Source of the DNA: Flavobacterium album
Lineage (GTDB): Bacteria; Bacteroidota; Bacteroidia; Flavobacteriales; Flavobacteriaceae
NCBI RefSeq assembly: GCF_003096035.1
Contig: NZ_CP029186.1
Location: 1,439,001-1,503,000, forward strand
Length of the DNA stretch: 64,000 bases
Reading direction: 5' to 3'
The notes under the pieces were generated by a model. It saw only the letters and a program-made list of their open reading frames with translations. It was not told the origin of the DNA and did not search any database. Position numbers and translations under genes: made by a program. Numbering within the stretch: position 1 is the stretch's first letter; each line of letters begins with the position of its first letter. Below are positions 16,283 through 24,597 of the stretch, one piece after another.

Positions 16283-16878
16283 GACAGGTAGCCAATGACG
16301 GCGATTACTGTTAAAAATATATTTAAAATACTGGTGAGGGTATAGCCCTTGATAAAAAATAATGGCACCGCAATAATGTCGCCGGCGATCAGGAAAAGCC
16401 AGTTCTCGATCTTGCGCCTTGCCATAAGCCACATCCCAACAAAGAACAGGCCTGTGATAAATGTATCAATATAAGCCCATTGGGCAGTAAATTTATCAAA
16501 ATAAATATATACTACTGAAATAAATGCAACAGAAGCGGTAAAAATTATCAAAGATTTAATCTTATCATCTTTCGTCATTGTAGTGATTTGGAGCAAGTCG
16601 TGGTGCTGGCTGTCTTTCCTGCTCCACAATATCCATCCATAAATGCTCATATAGAAGTAATAGGCATTGATTATCGTTTCGCCATATAAATTCCATTGAA
16701 AAAGAAGATACACATATATAATAGTGCTGATGAGGCCTGTGGGATATACCAATACATGATTTCTTGCCGAAAAGATAACACTAAGTATACCAAAGACTAT
16801 GGCGATAAACTCAAGCGTTATGTGCAGTGTGCTGTAATCTTTGTACTGCCCGAAAAGAAGATCGTAAAATTCGCCCAT
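16243..16878 (-). CDS. PnuC-family vitamin transporter (possibly thiamine, PnuT)
   Basis: 211 residues with seven or eight hydrophobic helices and the PnuC hallmark region FARNHVLVYPTG followed by WNLYGETIINAYYFYMSIYGWILW, where the aromatic residues line the substrate channel. PnuC-type carriers import nicotinamide riboside, PnuT relatives thiamine. The DUF4301 N-terminal NadR-like remnant suggests an ancestral NadR partner (nicotinamide riboside). The TPP-regulated receptor 2.7 kb downstream on the same strand points to thiamine. I cannot decide from sequence. Its ATG overlaps the TAA of the upstream phosphopantetheinyl transferase gene by one base. Confidence 0.85.
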   Translation of the reverse strand: MGEFYDLLFGQYKDYSTLHITLEFIAIVFGILSVIFSARNHVLVYPTGLISTIIYVYLLFQWNLYGETIINAYYFYMSIYGWILWSRKDSQHHDLLQITTMTKDDKIKSLIIFTASVAFISVVYIYFDKFTAQWAYIDTFITGLFFVGMWLMARRKIENWLFLIAGDIIAVPLFFIKGYTLTSILNIFLTVIAVIGYLSWKKTLQSKKQIQ

Positions 16879-17522
16879 TACCCATTGCCGTTATTATCGA
16901 GGCAATACGCCAGCGTGAAGCCTTCGATCTCTTCGAAGCAAAAAGAATATACATCGTCAATCTCCGCAAAATGTACCCCGGCCTTGCCGGTGCCGTCTTT
17001 CATGTCGAAAGCATGCACATTGATATGCTGCTTAAAGCTGAGCTGTTTCCGGGATATCATTTTGTAAACCGCCTCTTTTACGCACCATATCACGATGAGC
17101 TTCCGCATATACTCTTCCAGGTGCAGCGGGTCGAGGAAGGAGAATTCCGGCTCGATGAACTTGTCTGCAATGGTAATCACCTTTTCCCGTTGCAGCTCAA
17201 TGTCGATGCCGGTATTACTGCTGCCTATGATAACCGCCGAAAAAGCATAGGAATGCGTTATGGAAATATGGGTACCGTCTTTCAGGTGGGGCTTGCCGTC
17301 GGGGCCGTAATACAGGTCGAAATCAGTATAGCCCATTTCCTGGATCAGCCTGCGCACGCTCAAAAGCGCTTTGCGATGCTGTTCGGATTTCATTTTATCC
17401 ATCTTGACGGTGCACCTGTCGTTCAGCAGAACGCCTTCGGCAAGTTCCTCAAGGGTTTCGGTTATTTTCCAGATAAGCAATTGTGTACCCGGGGCTATGG
17501 TGACAGATCTGTATAAAGGCAT
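16878..17522 (-). CDS. 4'-phosphopantetheinyl transferase (Sfp type)
   Basis: 214 residues. It transfers phosphopantetheine from CoA to a conserved serine of carrier proteins. Signature motifs are present: a short HISITHS segment (85-91), GIDIE (105-109) holding Mg2+-binding acidic residues, and WCVKEAVYK (146-154). The overall length and split pseudo-dimeric layout match Sfp/AcpT-type enzymes rather than the short AcpS type. It heads the minus-strand unit with the PnuC-like and DUF4301 genes, back to back with ahcY. Confidence 0.9.
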   Translation of the reverse strand: MPLYRSVTIAPGTQLLIWKITETLEELAEGVLLNDRCTVKMDKMKSEQHRKALLSVRRLIQEMGYTDFDLYYGPDGKPHLKDGTHISITHSYAFSAVIIGSSNTGIDIELQREKVITIADKFIEPEFSFLDPLHLEEYMRKLIVIWCVKEAVYKMISRKQLSFKQHINVHAFDMKDGTGKAGVHFAEIDDVYSFCFEEIEGFTLAYCLDNNGNG

Positions 17523-17611
17523 GGCAGTTATTAATAAGCAAAAGGGCGTCGAAATGTATCGGCATCCCTTATAATTTAATTTTTAAAGTGCCTGATTAAA
17601 AACCAATTCAC

Positions 17612-17619
17612 TAAATTTG
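17612..17619 (+). promoter_or_regulatory. Promoter -7 box TAAATTTG for ahcY
   Basis: TAnnTTTG element 36 nt upstream of the ahcY start; predicted transcription start near 17625. Confidence 0.55.
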
Positions 17620-17654
17620 CAAAAATTTTTTGCTAATACAAATATACGATATTC

Positions 17655-18971
17655 ATGAGTACTACGACATTACCTTATGTAGCTTATAAAGTTAAAGACA
17701 TTTCGCTGGCGGAATGGGGAAGGAAAGAAATCAGCCTGGCTGAGGCTGAAATGCCGGGATTAATGGCGCTTCGTGCAGAATATGGCGCTTCTCAGCCCCT
17801 TAAAGGCGCGCGTATTGCAGGATGCCTCCACATGACCATCCAGACAGCAGTGCTTATAGAAACCCTTGTTGCCCTTGGCGCTGAGGTTACCTGGAGCTCA
17901 TGCAATATTTTCTCTACACAGGATCATGCCGCCGCTGCTATTGCTGCTGCCGGTATCTCTGTATATGCATGGAAAGGTATGAACGAGGAGGAATTTGACT
18001 GGTGTATCGAGCAGACCCTTTGGTTTGGCGAAAACCGCGAGCCGCTTAATATGATCCTTGATGACGGTGGCGACCTTACCAACATGGTATTCGACCGTTT
18101 CCCTGAACTTGCGGCAGGCATCAAAGGCCTTAGCGAGGAGACTACTACAGGTGTGCACCGCCTTTACGAAAGGATGAAAAACGGCACGCTTGTTATGCCG
18201 GCTATCAACGTAAATGACTCGGTTACAAAATCGAAATTTGATAATAAATACGGCTGTAAAGAGAGCGCCGTGGATGCTATCCGCCGTGCTACCGACCTTA
18301 TGCTTGCAGGTAAGCGCGTGATCGTATGCGGTTATGGCGACGTGGGTAAAGGTACTGCCGCTTCTTTCCGTGGTGCAGGCTCTATCGTTACGGTTACCGA
18401 AATCGACCCGATATGTGCGCTTCAGGCTGCTATGGACGGTTATGAGGTGAAAAGGCTGGATACCGTTATCGCTACTGCCGATATCATCATCACTACTACC
18501 GGAAACAAAGACATCGTTGTGGGAAGCCACTTCGAAAAAATGAAAGATAAGACCGTTGTTTGTAACATCGGCCACTTTGATAACGAGATCGATATGGCAT
18601 GGCTTAACAAAACCCACGGTGCAAGTAAGATCGAGATCAAGCCGCAGGTTGATAAATATACCATCAACGGTAAAGACATCATCATCCTTGCCGAAGGCCG
18701 CCTTGTAAACCTTGGATGCGCTACAGGCCACCCCAGCTTTGTAATGAGCAACTCGTTCACGAACCAGACGCTTGCACAGCTGGAGCTTTGGGCAAACAGC
18801 GACAAATACGAGAACAAAGTATACATGCTGCCGAAACACCTTGACGAAAAAGTAGCATCGCTTCACCTTGCCAAACTGGGCGTGGAGCTTGAAACACTTC
18901 GTGAAGACCAGGCTGCTTACATTGGTGTGGAGGTACAAGGGCCATACAAGCCGGAGTACTACCGTTACTAA
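17655..18971 (+). CDS. ahcY: Adenosylhomocysteinase
   Basis: 438 residues. This NAD-dependent cytoplasmic enzyme splits S-adenosylhomocysteine into adenosine and homocysteine, relieving product inhibition of methyltransferases. Clear family blocks: [39 protein letters not shown], the Rossmann loop [49 protein letters not shown], and C-terminal [10 protein letters not shown]. The length fits the form without the roughly 40-residue insert. A -7 box lies at 17612 and a hairpin terminator follows at 19012. Confidence 0.97.
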   Translation: MSTTTLPYVAYKVKDISLAEWGRKEISLAEAEMPGLMALRAEYGASQPLKGARIAGCLHMTIQTAVLIETLVALGAEVTWSSCNIFSTQDHAAAAIAAAGISVYAWKGMNEEEFDWCIEQTLWFGENREPLNMILDDGGDLTNMVFDRFPELAAGIKGLSEETTTGVHRLYERMKNGTLVMPAINVNDSVTKSKFDNKYGCKESAVDAIRRATDLMLAGKRVIVCGYGDVGKGTAASFRGAGSIVTVTEIDPICALQAAMDGYEVKRLDTVIATADIIITTTGNKDIVVGSHFEKMKDKTVVCNIGHFDNEIDMAWLNKTHGASKIEIKPQVDKYTINGKDIIILAEGRLVNLGCATGHPSFVMSNSFTNQTLAQLELWANSDKYENKVYMLPKHLDEKVASLHLAKLGVELETLREDQAAYIGVEVQGPYKPEYYRY

Positions 18972-19011
18972 GATCTTTGGACTATTAGATTTTAGACTAC
19001 AATACAATATG

Positions 19012-19038
19012 ACCCTCGCTTTATGACGAGGGTTTTTT
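19012..19038 (+). terminator. Terminator after ahcY
   Basis: ACCCTCG (19012-19018) pairs with CGAGGGT (19027-19033), followed by TTTTT. Confidence 0.85.
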
Positions 19039-19066
19039 GTTTAAATTTGTGGAAACAATATAGAAT

Positions 19067-19318
19067 ATGACTAAAAAAGATTTAAAACCTATTCTGATAG
19101 AGGCTTTGAAGTATTATGGTGGGGCTGCAAATATAATTGAAGTTTGTCAATACATATGGGATCATTATGAGCAAAAACTGAGAAAATCAGGAAACTTATT
19201 TTTTACATGGCAATACGATGTGAGATGGGCAGCCACAACTTTAAGAAGAGACAAGACTCTAAAGCCTGCCGGATTGCAAACTAATAAAAGATGGGAATTA
19301 ATTGATAAAGAAATCTAG
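19067..19318 (+). CDS. Small stand-alone winged-helix protein (Mrr-N-like)
   Basis: 83 residues. IEALKYYGGAANIIEVCQYI followed by WQYDVRWAATTLRRDKTLKP and a closing RWELI resembles the winged-helix domain found at the N-terminus of Mrr-type restriction proteins, where (R/V)xWAxxxLxxxGL and a final W(x)L strand are typical. Here the nuclease half is missing, so it may act as a small DNA-binding protein. It is richer in A+T than ahcY. A hairpin terminator lies at 19406. Family assignment is tentative. Confidence 0.65.
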   Translation: MTKKDLKPILIEALKYYGGAANIIEVCQYIWDHYEQKLRKSGNLFFTWQYDVRWAATTLRRDKTLKPAGLQTNKRWELIDKEI

Positions 19319-19405
19319 TATCCATTTTAAAATAACTTGGAAATAATAGAAAATTATATGCAGTTTAATGCTGTAATTATTGAAGTTAACAATATTATTA
19401 CTAAA

Positions 19406-19433
19406 AATCCTCGCTGACCGGCGGGGGTTTTGT
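19406..19433 (+). terminator. Terminator after the winged-helix gene
   Basis: CCTCGC (19409-19414) pairs with GCGGGG (19421-19426, one T-G), followed by GTTTTG. Confidence 0.65.
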
Positions 19434-19506
19434 TTAAATATGTGGGTGTTTATACATTGATTTTATATTTAACTTAGCGCTGAATAATTGAAAGAAAAAA
19501 CCTAAT

Positions 19507-20658
19507 ATGTTTACCAATAAAATAATAATAACACTGCTGTTATCAGCCGTCTTCTCAGGTTGCGGACATAGTAACACGACTAAAGAAAATGTGGAGATTG
19601 TTCAGAATCCGGACAGGGAACAAAGCAGCAGCGACCGATCAGCCTACGATCATTTTTATCCTTTCAAAGATGGATTTGCAATGGTGGTAACGGCTAAAAA
19701 ATATGGCTTCATAGACAAAAAAGGGAAGAATGTAATACCGTGCCAATATGAGGATGCACATGATTTCAGCAACGGACTTGCGATGGTCAAAAAAAATGAA
19801 AAGTACGGATTTGTCGATGTTACAGGCAAAGAAATAGCGCCATTAAAATATGACTTTGCGATTGATTTCCAAAATGGCAGGGCTTTGGTAAAGCTGAATG
19901 GGAAATGGGGTTTTATTGATGAAAAAGGCATTGAGATCATACCTGTAACATGCGACAGGGCCAGTGATTTTATGGAAGATGTAACAACAATAAAAGAAAA
20001 CGGGCACTGGTTTATCGTTGATAAGATGAATAACAGGAAACCTGTCCGCCATGAGTGTGAGGGCATCTCTTCGTTCAATGACGGGCTGGCATCTATAACA
20101 ATAGGCGGAAAAAGCGGCTGTATGGACAGGCAGGGAAATATTGTGATCCACCCCAAATACAACTATGTGTTTTTTTTCAACGATGGTTTGGCAATGGTCG
20201 AACTGGATGATAAACACGGTTTTATCAACCGCAAAGGAGAAGAGGTTATTCCATTATTGTATGATGGTTACCCTCATTTTAAGGACGGGCTGGCGGCGGT
20301 AAGCCTAAATGACAAGTATGGTTTTATCGATAAGACAGGAAAGATGGTTATTCCGATACAATACAGTAATGTTTATAGTTTTTATGATGGCCTTGGACGC
20401 GTTAAAATAGGAAATAAGTTAGGCTGTATCGATAAAAAAGGTAAAGTAGTCATTCCACCGGTTTACAACGAGATACAGGTCGGTGAAGGCATCCTTGGCG
20501 TTATAAATGAAGGCAAAGGACAATTTTTAGATTTAAAAGGGAACGTATTGTTTCCCGAAGTGTATGAAGACCTGTACGGCTTTAGCGACGGCGTAGCTCT
20601 GGTAAAGCAGAATGGCGACTGGTTCTACATTGATAAAAAAGGACACAGGTTGTTTTAA
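19507..20658 (+). CDS. WG-repeat lipoprotein
   Basis: 383 residues with lipoprotein signal MFTNKIIITLLLSAVFSGC, then about nine consecutive WG/KWG repeats of roughly 36 residues. Each runs F.DG.A.V...KYGFIDKKGK.VIP..Y (examples: KYGFIDKKGKNVIPCQYEDA, KWGFIDEKGIEIIPVTCDRA, KYGFIDKTGKMVIPIQYSNV). Such arrays form extended beta structures, probably used for surface binding. No enzyme domain. Some units have lost the glycine of the KYG core (GHWFIVDK, GQFLDLKG). Monocistronic. Confidence 0.88.
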   Translation: MFTNKIIITLLLSAVFSGCGHSNTTKENVEIVQNPDREQSSSDRSAYDHFYPFKDGFAMVVTAKKYGFIDKKGKNVIPCQYEDAHDFSNGLAMVKKNEKYGFVDVTGKEIAPLKYDFAIDFQNGRALVKLNGKWGFIDEKGIEIIPVTCDRASDFMEDVTTIKENGHWFIVDKMNNRKPVRHECEGISSFNDGLASITIGGKSGCMDRQGNIVIHPKYNYVFFFNDGLAMVELDDKHGFINRKGEEVIPLLYDGYPHFKDGLAAVSLNDKYGFIDKTGKMVIPIQYSNVYSFYDGLGRVKIGNKLGCIDKKGKVVIPPVYNEIQVGEGILGVINEGKGQFLDLKGNVLFPEVYEDLYGFSDGVALVKQNGDWFYIDKKGHRLF

Positions 20659-20756
20659 GAGATTGGCGTAACTACGATTTTTGGACTATTAGATAGTAGA
20701 CTACAAGACGATATGAACTCGCTGAACGACGGGGGGTTCGTTTTAAGTTTTGCAGC

Positions 20757-20873
20757 AACAGTGGCTTCCCCTCTTTTAGAGGGATGCCCGAAGGGTGGGG
20801 TGTTTAAAATACTAGAAAGAACCACCCCGGCTTTCAGCCACCTCTCCAAAGGAGGGGAAGTATGGATGCGCTT
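20757..20873. repeat. Inverted-repeat element, CTTCCCCTC family
   Basis: The left arm (CTTCCCCTCTTTTAGAGGGA onward) and right arm (ending CCTCTCCAAAGGAGGGGAAG) are imperfect reverse complements about 50 nt long with an A+T-rich centre. A related single arm occurs at 27580-27625. It fills the space between the WG-repeat gene and tag; no gene is visible here. Confidence 0.6.
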
Positions 20874-20951
20874 ACTCTTGCGGGAGTAGCGAATTTTTTA
20901 GAAGCAAAGAGTACGGCTATCTAAAAATCCAACAGTCTAATATCTAAAAAT

Positions 20952-21512
20952 CTATCCCCTTGTCCAGCACTCCATAATATGGTCGTTTACCATTCCGGTG
21001 GCCTGCATGTTGGCATAGATAACGGTAGAGCCCACAAATTTAAACCCGCGTTTTTTCATGTCCTTGCTTATTGCGTCAGAAAGGGGAGTGGTGGCTGGTA
21101 TCTGCCCCATGGACGTGAATTTATTGTCTATAGGCTTGCCATCGGTAAACTTCCAATAGTAGTTGGAGAAGCTCCCGAATTCTTCCTGTATCTTCATAAA
21201 GGCCTGCGCGTTGGATATGGCAGCGGCTACCTTTAGCCTGTTGCGGATAATGCCGGTATCCTGCAATAATTCGTCACTTTTTTCCTGGCTGTAACTGGCG
21301 ATTTTCTTATAATCGAAATCATCAAACGCACGACGAAAGTTCTCGCGCTTGCGCAAGATAGTAATCCAGCTTAGTCCCGCCTGGAAGGTTTCCAGCAACA
21401 GGAACTCGAACAGCTTGTGGTCGTAATAAACAGGCCGGCCCCATTCTTCGTCGTGGTATTTTTCGTAAAGCGCATCGCCCACGCACCACCTGCATCTTGT
21501 TTTATCGCTCAT
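20952..21512 (-). CDS. tag: DNA-3-methyladenine glycosylase I
   Basis: 186 residues, standard length. It removes N3-methyladenine from alkylated DNA in base excision repair. Typical opening RCRWCVGDALYEKYHDEEWG (zinc-binding Cys early, with DEEWG), LFEFLLLETFQAGLSW (helix-hairpin region and base-binding Glu), ILRKRENFRRAFDDFD, and the C-terminal VGSTVIYANMQATGMVNDH..C with zinc-ligand His and Cys. It overlaps the 3' end of the transporter gene upstream by 11 bp, so the two share a transcript. Confidence 0.95.
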   Translation of the reverse strand: MSDKTRCRWCVGDALYEKYHDEEWGRPVYYDHKLFEFLLLETFQAGLSWITILRKRENFRRAFDDFDYKKIASYSQEKSDELLQDTGIIRNRLKVAAAISNAQAFMKIQEEFGSFSNYYWKFTDGKPIDNKFTSMGQIPATTPLSDAISKDMKKRGFKFVGSTVIYANMQATGMVNDHIMECWTRG

Positions 21513-22170
21513 ATTCGTTCATTGTGTCTTTAGCAAGAAATTTATCGATCATGGCATGCGCAAGGTAGATCACCGGGGTAAGGCCTATAGCAATAAGCAG
21601 TTTTACAAAATAACCGGTAAGGCCGGAAGCTATGAATTGCTCGGTGTTCATTTTGCCTGGCAGGTAAAAAGCGATGCCCAGCACGATGAAGCTGTCGAAG
21701 AACTGCGAGATAACTGTCGATCCCGTACTGCGCAGCCACAGCATTTTGTGCCCGGTCTTTTTCTTTACGAAGTGAAACAGCGTAACGTCTATAAGCTGCG
21801 AAACCAGGAATGCTGTGATGCTGCCCACAATGATGAGCATCCCCTGCCCGAATATAGCAGTAAACTGGCTGTCGGTTACAAAATTATTGCCTGTTGCCGC
21901 CGGAATCTTAATGGCAATCAAAAGCAGCACAAATACATAAGCGATAAGCCCTGCTGTAATAAGGGAGAGCCGCTTTACGCCTTTTTCGCCAAAATATTCG
22001 TTGATGAGGTCGGTTGTAATAAACACTACCGGCCACGGTAATATCCCCACGCTCATCAGCGCTGAGCCTACATAGATGAGCTTTGGGCCAATGAGTTCTG
22101 CCACAACGGCATTGGTAATAAAAATCCCGGCAAGGATGGTATAAATAAGGTGTCTTCGGGTTTCGAACAT
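21502..22170 (-). CDS. Queuosine precursor transporter (VUT/YhhQ family)
   Basis: 222 residues with about six membrane helices. The motifs DLINEYFGEKG (about 52-62), SQLIDVTLFHFVK (about 123-135) and GSTVISQFFDSFIVLGIAF match the YhhQ/COG1738 family, which imports 7-cyano- or 7-aminomethyl-7-deazaguanine for tRNA queuosine synthesis. The -7 box TATATTTG (minus) lies at 22190-22197. It is translated together with tag, whose start lies inside its last codons. Confidence 0.92.
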   Translation of the reverse strand: MFETRRHLIYTILAGIFITNAVVAELIGPKLIYVGSALMSVGILPWPVVFITTDLINEYFGEKGVKRLSLITAGLIAYVFVLLLIAIKIPAATGNNFVTDSQFTAIFGQGMLIIVGSITAFLVSQLIDVTLFHFVKKKTGHKMLWLRSTGSTVISQFFDSFIVLGIAFYLPGKMNTEQFIASGLTGYFVKLLIAIGLTPVIYLAHAMIDKFLAKDTMNEYER

Positions 22171-22189
22171 ACTGTAATATTGGTAGTTT

Positions 22190-22197
22190 CAAATATA
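22190..22197 (-). promoter_or_regulatory. Promoter -7 box TATATTTG for the queuosine transporter-tag unit
   Basis: TAnnTTTG element on the minus strand, 20 nt before the start codon at 22170. Confidence 0.5.
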
Positions 22198-22275
22198 CTA
22201 AAATAGTATCATTTAAAAGGTTTTGTGTAAGGCTTGTCCCGGTATTAATAGTATAGTACTATGCTCATGAGCCTT

Positions 22276-22845
22276 CTATAGCTTCACGTCTATAGGATTC
22301 TTTTTAAAGTCCTCATCATTCACATCGGTTTCCATAATATAGACTTTGCCGTTTTCTTTATAAACCAGCTTCTCCAATTCTTCTTTTGAAATTTCATCGC
22401 ACCCTGTAGGGACAAGAAAAGGCCTGAAAAGCTTTTGCCATTTTCCGTTGCGAAAAGTATAGGTTGTCATAGTATGTACGCAACCGTTCATGGGCGACTG
22501 GAAAACGGATAGCTCCGCAGCGCCATCCCCATCGAGGTCGCCTTCCGGTATGATTGTTGCTTCACAGCATCCAATAGGAAGTTGTGCAAATTTTTTGTTG
22601 TTGAAAGCTATGGCATATTCCGATGGTGTGTCGTCCTCTACAGGATTGCCTTCACCTTCTTTTACAAGGATTACTTCGGCTTCATCTGCAATACCATCGC
22701 CGTCATAGTCGTTTACGGGCCGTGATATAGGTTGTGTTGGTACAGCAGTAATCGCAGGTGGAGTTGCTATTGTGTCTGTGCTTTTTTCTTTTTTGCATGA
22801 GGCTAAAGAAAAAGCTAAAAGCAGGGTAAACAAACCTTCCTTCAT
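22276..22845 (-). CDS. Lipoprotein with EF-hand-like calcium loops
   Basis: 189 residues: signal peptide MKEGLFTLLLAFSLASC with lipidated Cys17, then a low-complexity linker. Two Asp-rich loops, DYDGDGIADEAEV (about 47-59) and EGDLDGDGAAELSVF (about 102-116), have the DxDxDG spacing of calcium-binding loops seen in thrombospondin-3-like and FG-GAP-like repeats. The C-terminal half has no match I recognise. It follows the membrane protein gene at 22853 by 7 nt, so they form an operon. Confidence 0.8.
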   Translation of the reverse strand: MKEGLFTLLLAFSLASCKKEKSTDTIATPPAITAVPTQPISRPVNDYDGDGIADEAEVILVKEGEGNPVEDDTPSEYAIAFNNKKFAQLPIGCCEATIIPEGDLDGDGAAELSVFQSPMNGCVHTMTTYTFRNGKWQKLFRPFLVPTGCDEISKEELEKLVYKENGKVYIMETDVNDEDFKKNPIDVKL

Positions 22846-22852
22846 TGCGTAT

Positions 22853-23272
22853 TTATAATCGCTTTTTGTTTTTGAAGTCCTTCTTCGCTTCCCTTATTAT
22901 CCCGATGAGGACAATTACCATGAGCGCGGACGCATAAAGCCAATTTCTTTGCCAAAGCTGAAAAATAATTATTCCTAAAATGCAATCGCCTATAAGTACA
23001 GCAACCTTTGATAGGATATTGATATTCTCCTGTGTCCTGTCCGAAAGTCGTGCATAAACTTTGTTCCATTGCTTTTCCAGGAAAGTTTTCAGTATATAAA
23101 CTGTGACCAATGCAGCCATTAATAAAACAATGTCGCTTATCATCCCAACGAACGTAGTAATATTTTTAGCAGTTTGGTATAGAAGGTATATGATAAACAA
23201 TGATATCATTATGACAAGCGCAGGCCTGAAATAACGTCTCCAAAGCTGTATAAAAAATTCTTGCCTGTCCAT
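22853..23272 (-). CDS. Hypothetical membrane protein
   Basis: 139 residues with an initial amphipathic stretch (MDRQEFFIQLWRRYF) and four hydrophobic helices (about 17-35, 40-60, 88-103 and 108-128). The tail is very basic (KKDFKNKKRL), placing it in the cytoplasm. No family recognised. A TATATTTG -7 box (minus, 23278-23285) directly abuts the start codon, so the message may be leaderless. It heads an operon with the calcium-loop lipoprotein. Confidence 0.7.
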   Translation of the reverse strand: MDRQEFFIQLWRRYFRPALVIMISLFIIYLLYQTAKNITTFVGMISDIVLLMAALVTVYILKTFLEKQWNKVYARLSDRTQENINILSKVAVLIGDCILGIIIFQLWQRNWLYASALMVIVLIGIIREAKKDFKNKKRL

Positions 23273-23385
23273 GAGATCAAATATAGCAAAAATTTTTGCT
23301 TAAAATTAATGATGTATTTTAGGGTGTTCGAATAAATAATATAAAAATATTTAGATACACCCCTAAATTTAAAAGGGTATATTAT

Positions 23386-23393
23386 TATATTTG
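23386..23393 (+). promoter_or_regulatory. Promoter -7 box TATATTTG for alanine dehydrogenase
   Basis: TAnnTTTG element; transcription is predicted to start near 23399, 19 nt before the ATG at 23418. This also shows that an upstream in-frame start at 23391 is not used. Confidence 0.6.
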
Positions 23394-23417
23394 GTAAAAA
23401 TATTAAATTTATTAACC

Positions 23418-24512
23418 ATGAAAATAGGGGTTCCAGCTGAAATTAAAAACAATGAGAACCGTGTCGGGCTTACCCCGGCAGGAGCTTTCGAACTGGTAAA
23501 TTACGGGCATGAAGTTTTTGTGCAGGAAGAAGCAGGTGTTGGCAGCGGCTTTTCTGATGAAGATTACCGGGATGCCGGTGCCGTCCTTCTCCCCACTATT
23601 GAGGCTGTATATGCCCTTGCTGAAATGATCGTTAAGGTAAAGGAGCCGACTCCTTATGAATACCCGCTTATCAAGAAAGGGCAGGTGGTATTTACCTATT
23701 TTCATTTTGCGTCGAGCGAAGCGCTTACACGAGCCATGATCGCGAGCAAGGCGGTATGCATTGCCTACGAAACCGTGAGCGATGAGGATGGTTTCCTGCC
23801 ATTGCTTACGCCCATGAGCGAAGTGGCAGGCCGCATGGCGATACAGCAGGGTGCGAAATACCTTGAGAAGCCCATAAAAGGCAGGGGAGTGCTCCTGGGT
23901 GGCGTTCCCGGTGTGCCTCCCGGTAAAGTGCTCGTACTGGGTGCAGGGGTAGTAGGTGTGCAGGCTGCAAAAATGGCGGCAGGGCTGGGAGCGCATGTCA
24001 CTATACTCGATATCAATATGAAGCGCCTGCGGTATGTGAACGACATCATGCCGAACCACGTGGTGACCGAATTCTCAAGTGTTTTCAATATCAAAAGGCA
24101 CATAAAGAACCACGACCTTATCATCGGGGCGGTACTGATACCGGGAGCAAAAGCGCCCAATCTCATCACCCGCGATATGCTGAAGGAAATGCGCCCCGGC
24201 ACGGTGCTGGTAGATGTGGCGGTCGACCAGGGCGGATGCTTCGAGACTACACGTCCCACCACCCATGAAGATCCGACTTTTATAATTGATGATATTGTGC
24301 ATTACTGCGTTGCTAATATGCCGGGTGCAGTGCCTTATACCTCTACGCTGGCGCTGACCAACGTGACGCTGCCTTATGTGCTGAAACTGGCCAACCTTGG
24401 CTGGGAAGCTGCTTGCGAAAAATACCCCGACCTCGGCCGCGGCCTGAATATCGTAAAAGGTGAAGTGGTAATTGACGAAATAAAAAAAGCTTTTGAGAGT
24501 GCGTTGGTTTAA
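23418..24512 (+). CDS. ald: Alanine dehydrogenase
   Basis: 364 residues from the ATG at 23418 (MKIGVPAEIKNNENRVGLTP). This NAD-dependent enzyme interconverts L-alanine and pyruvate plus ammonia in the cytoplasm. Substrate-binding residues lie in the conserved EIKNNENRVGLTP opening and KVKEPTPYEY (catalytic Lys region). The NAD fold is VLVLGAGVVGVQAAKMAAGLGA, followed by VDVAVDQGGCFETTRPTTH. Length matches the family (about 370). A bidirectional terminator separates it from tsf. Confidence 0.95.
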   Translation: MKIGVPAEIKNNENRVGLTPAGAFELVNYGHEVFVQEEAGVGSGFSDEDYRDAGAVLLPTIEAVYALAEMIVKVKEPTPYEYPLIKKGQVVFTYFHFASSEALTRAMIASKAVCIAYETVSDEDGFLPLLTPMSEVAGRMAIQQGAKYLEKPIKGRGVLLGGVPGVPPGKVLVLGAGVVGVQAAKMAAGLGAHVTILDINMKRLRYVNDIMPNHVVTEFSSVFNIKRHIKNHDLIIGAVLIPGAKAPNLITRDMLKEMRPGTVLVDVAVDQGGCFETTRPTTHEDPTFIIDDIVHYCVANMPGAVPYTSTLALTNVTLPYVLKLANLGWEAACEKYPDLGRGLNIVKGEVVIDEIKKAFESALV

Positions 24513-24542
24513 ACTGTTTGCTATATATGTTTGTTTGTAAAG

Positions 24543-24576
24543 AAAAACCCCGCAACTTTTCAGGAGCGGGGTTTTT
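24543..24576. terminator. Bidirectional terminator between ald and tsf
   Basis: AAAAACCCCGC (24543-24553) pairs perfectly with GCGGGGTTTTT (24566-24576). Flanking A and T runs let it work for both convergent genes. Confidence 0.9.
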
Positions 24577-24597
24577 AATATGATAAAAGTGGTTTAC

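Noticed and set aside
17540..17570. Hairpin AAGGG...CCCTT between ahcY and the phosphopantetheinyl transferase gene, considered as a riboswitch (SAM/SAH type)
   Set aside because: The stem has an internal mismatch region and lacks any conserved SAM or SAH riboswitch element; most likely a simple leader hairpin.
17898..19007. 369-residue open frame antisense to ahcY
   Set aside because: It has no start context, promoter or family motif and lies fully opposite a certain gene; long antisense frames are expected from the codon bias of ahcY.
23412..24262. Two long antisense frames (215 and 165 residues) opposite alanine dehydrogenase
   Set aside because: No start signals, biased His/Tyr-rich shadow composition, and complete overlap with a clear ald gene.
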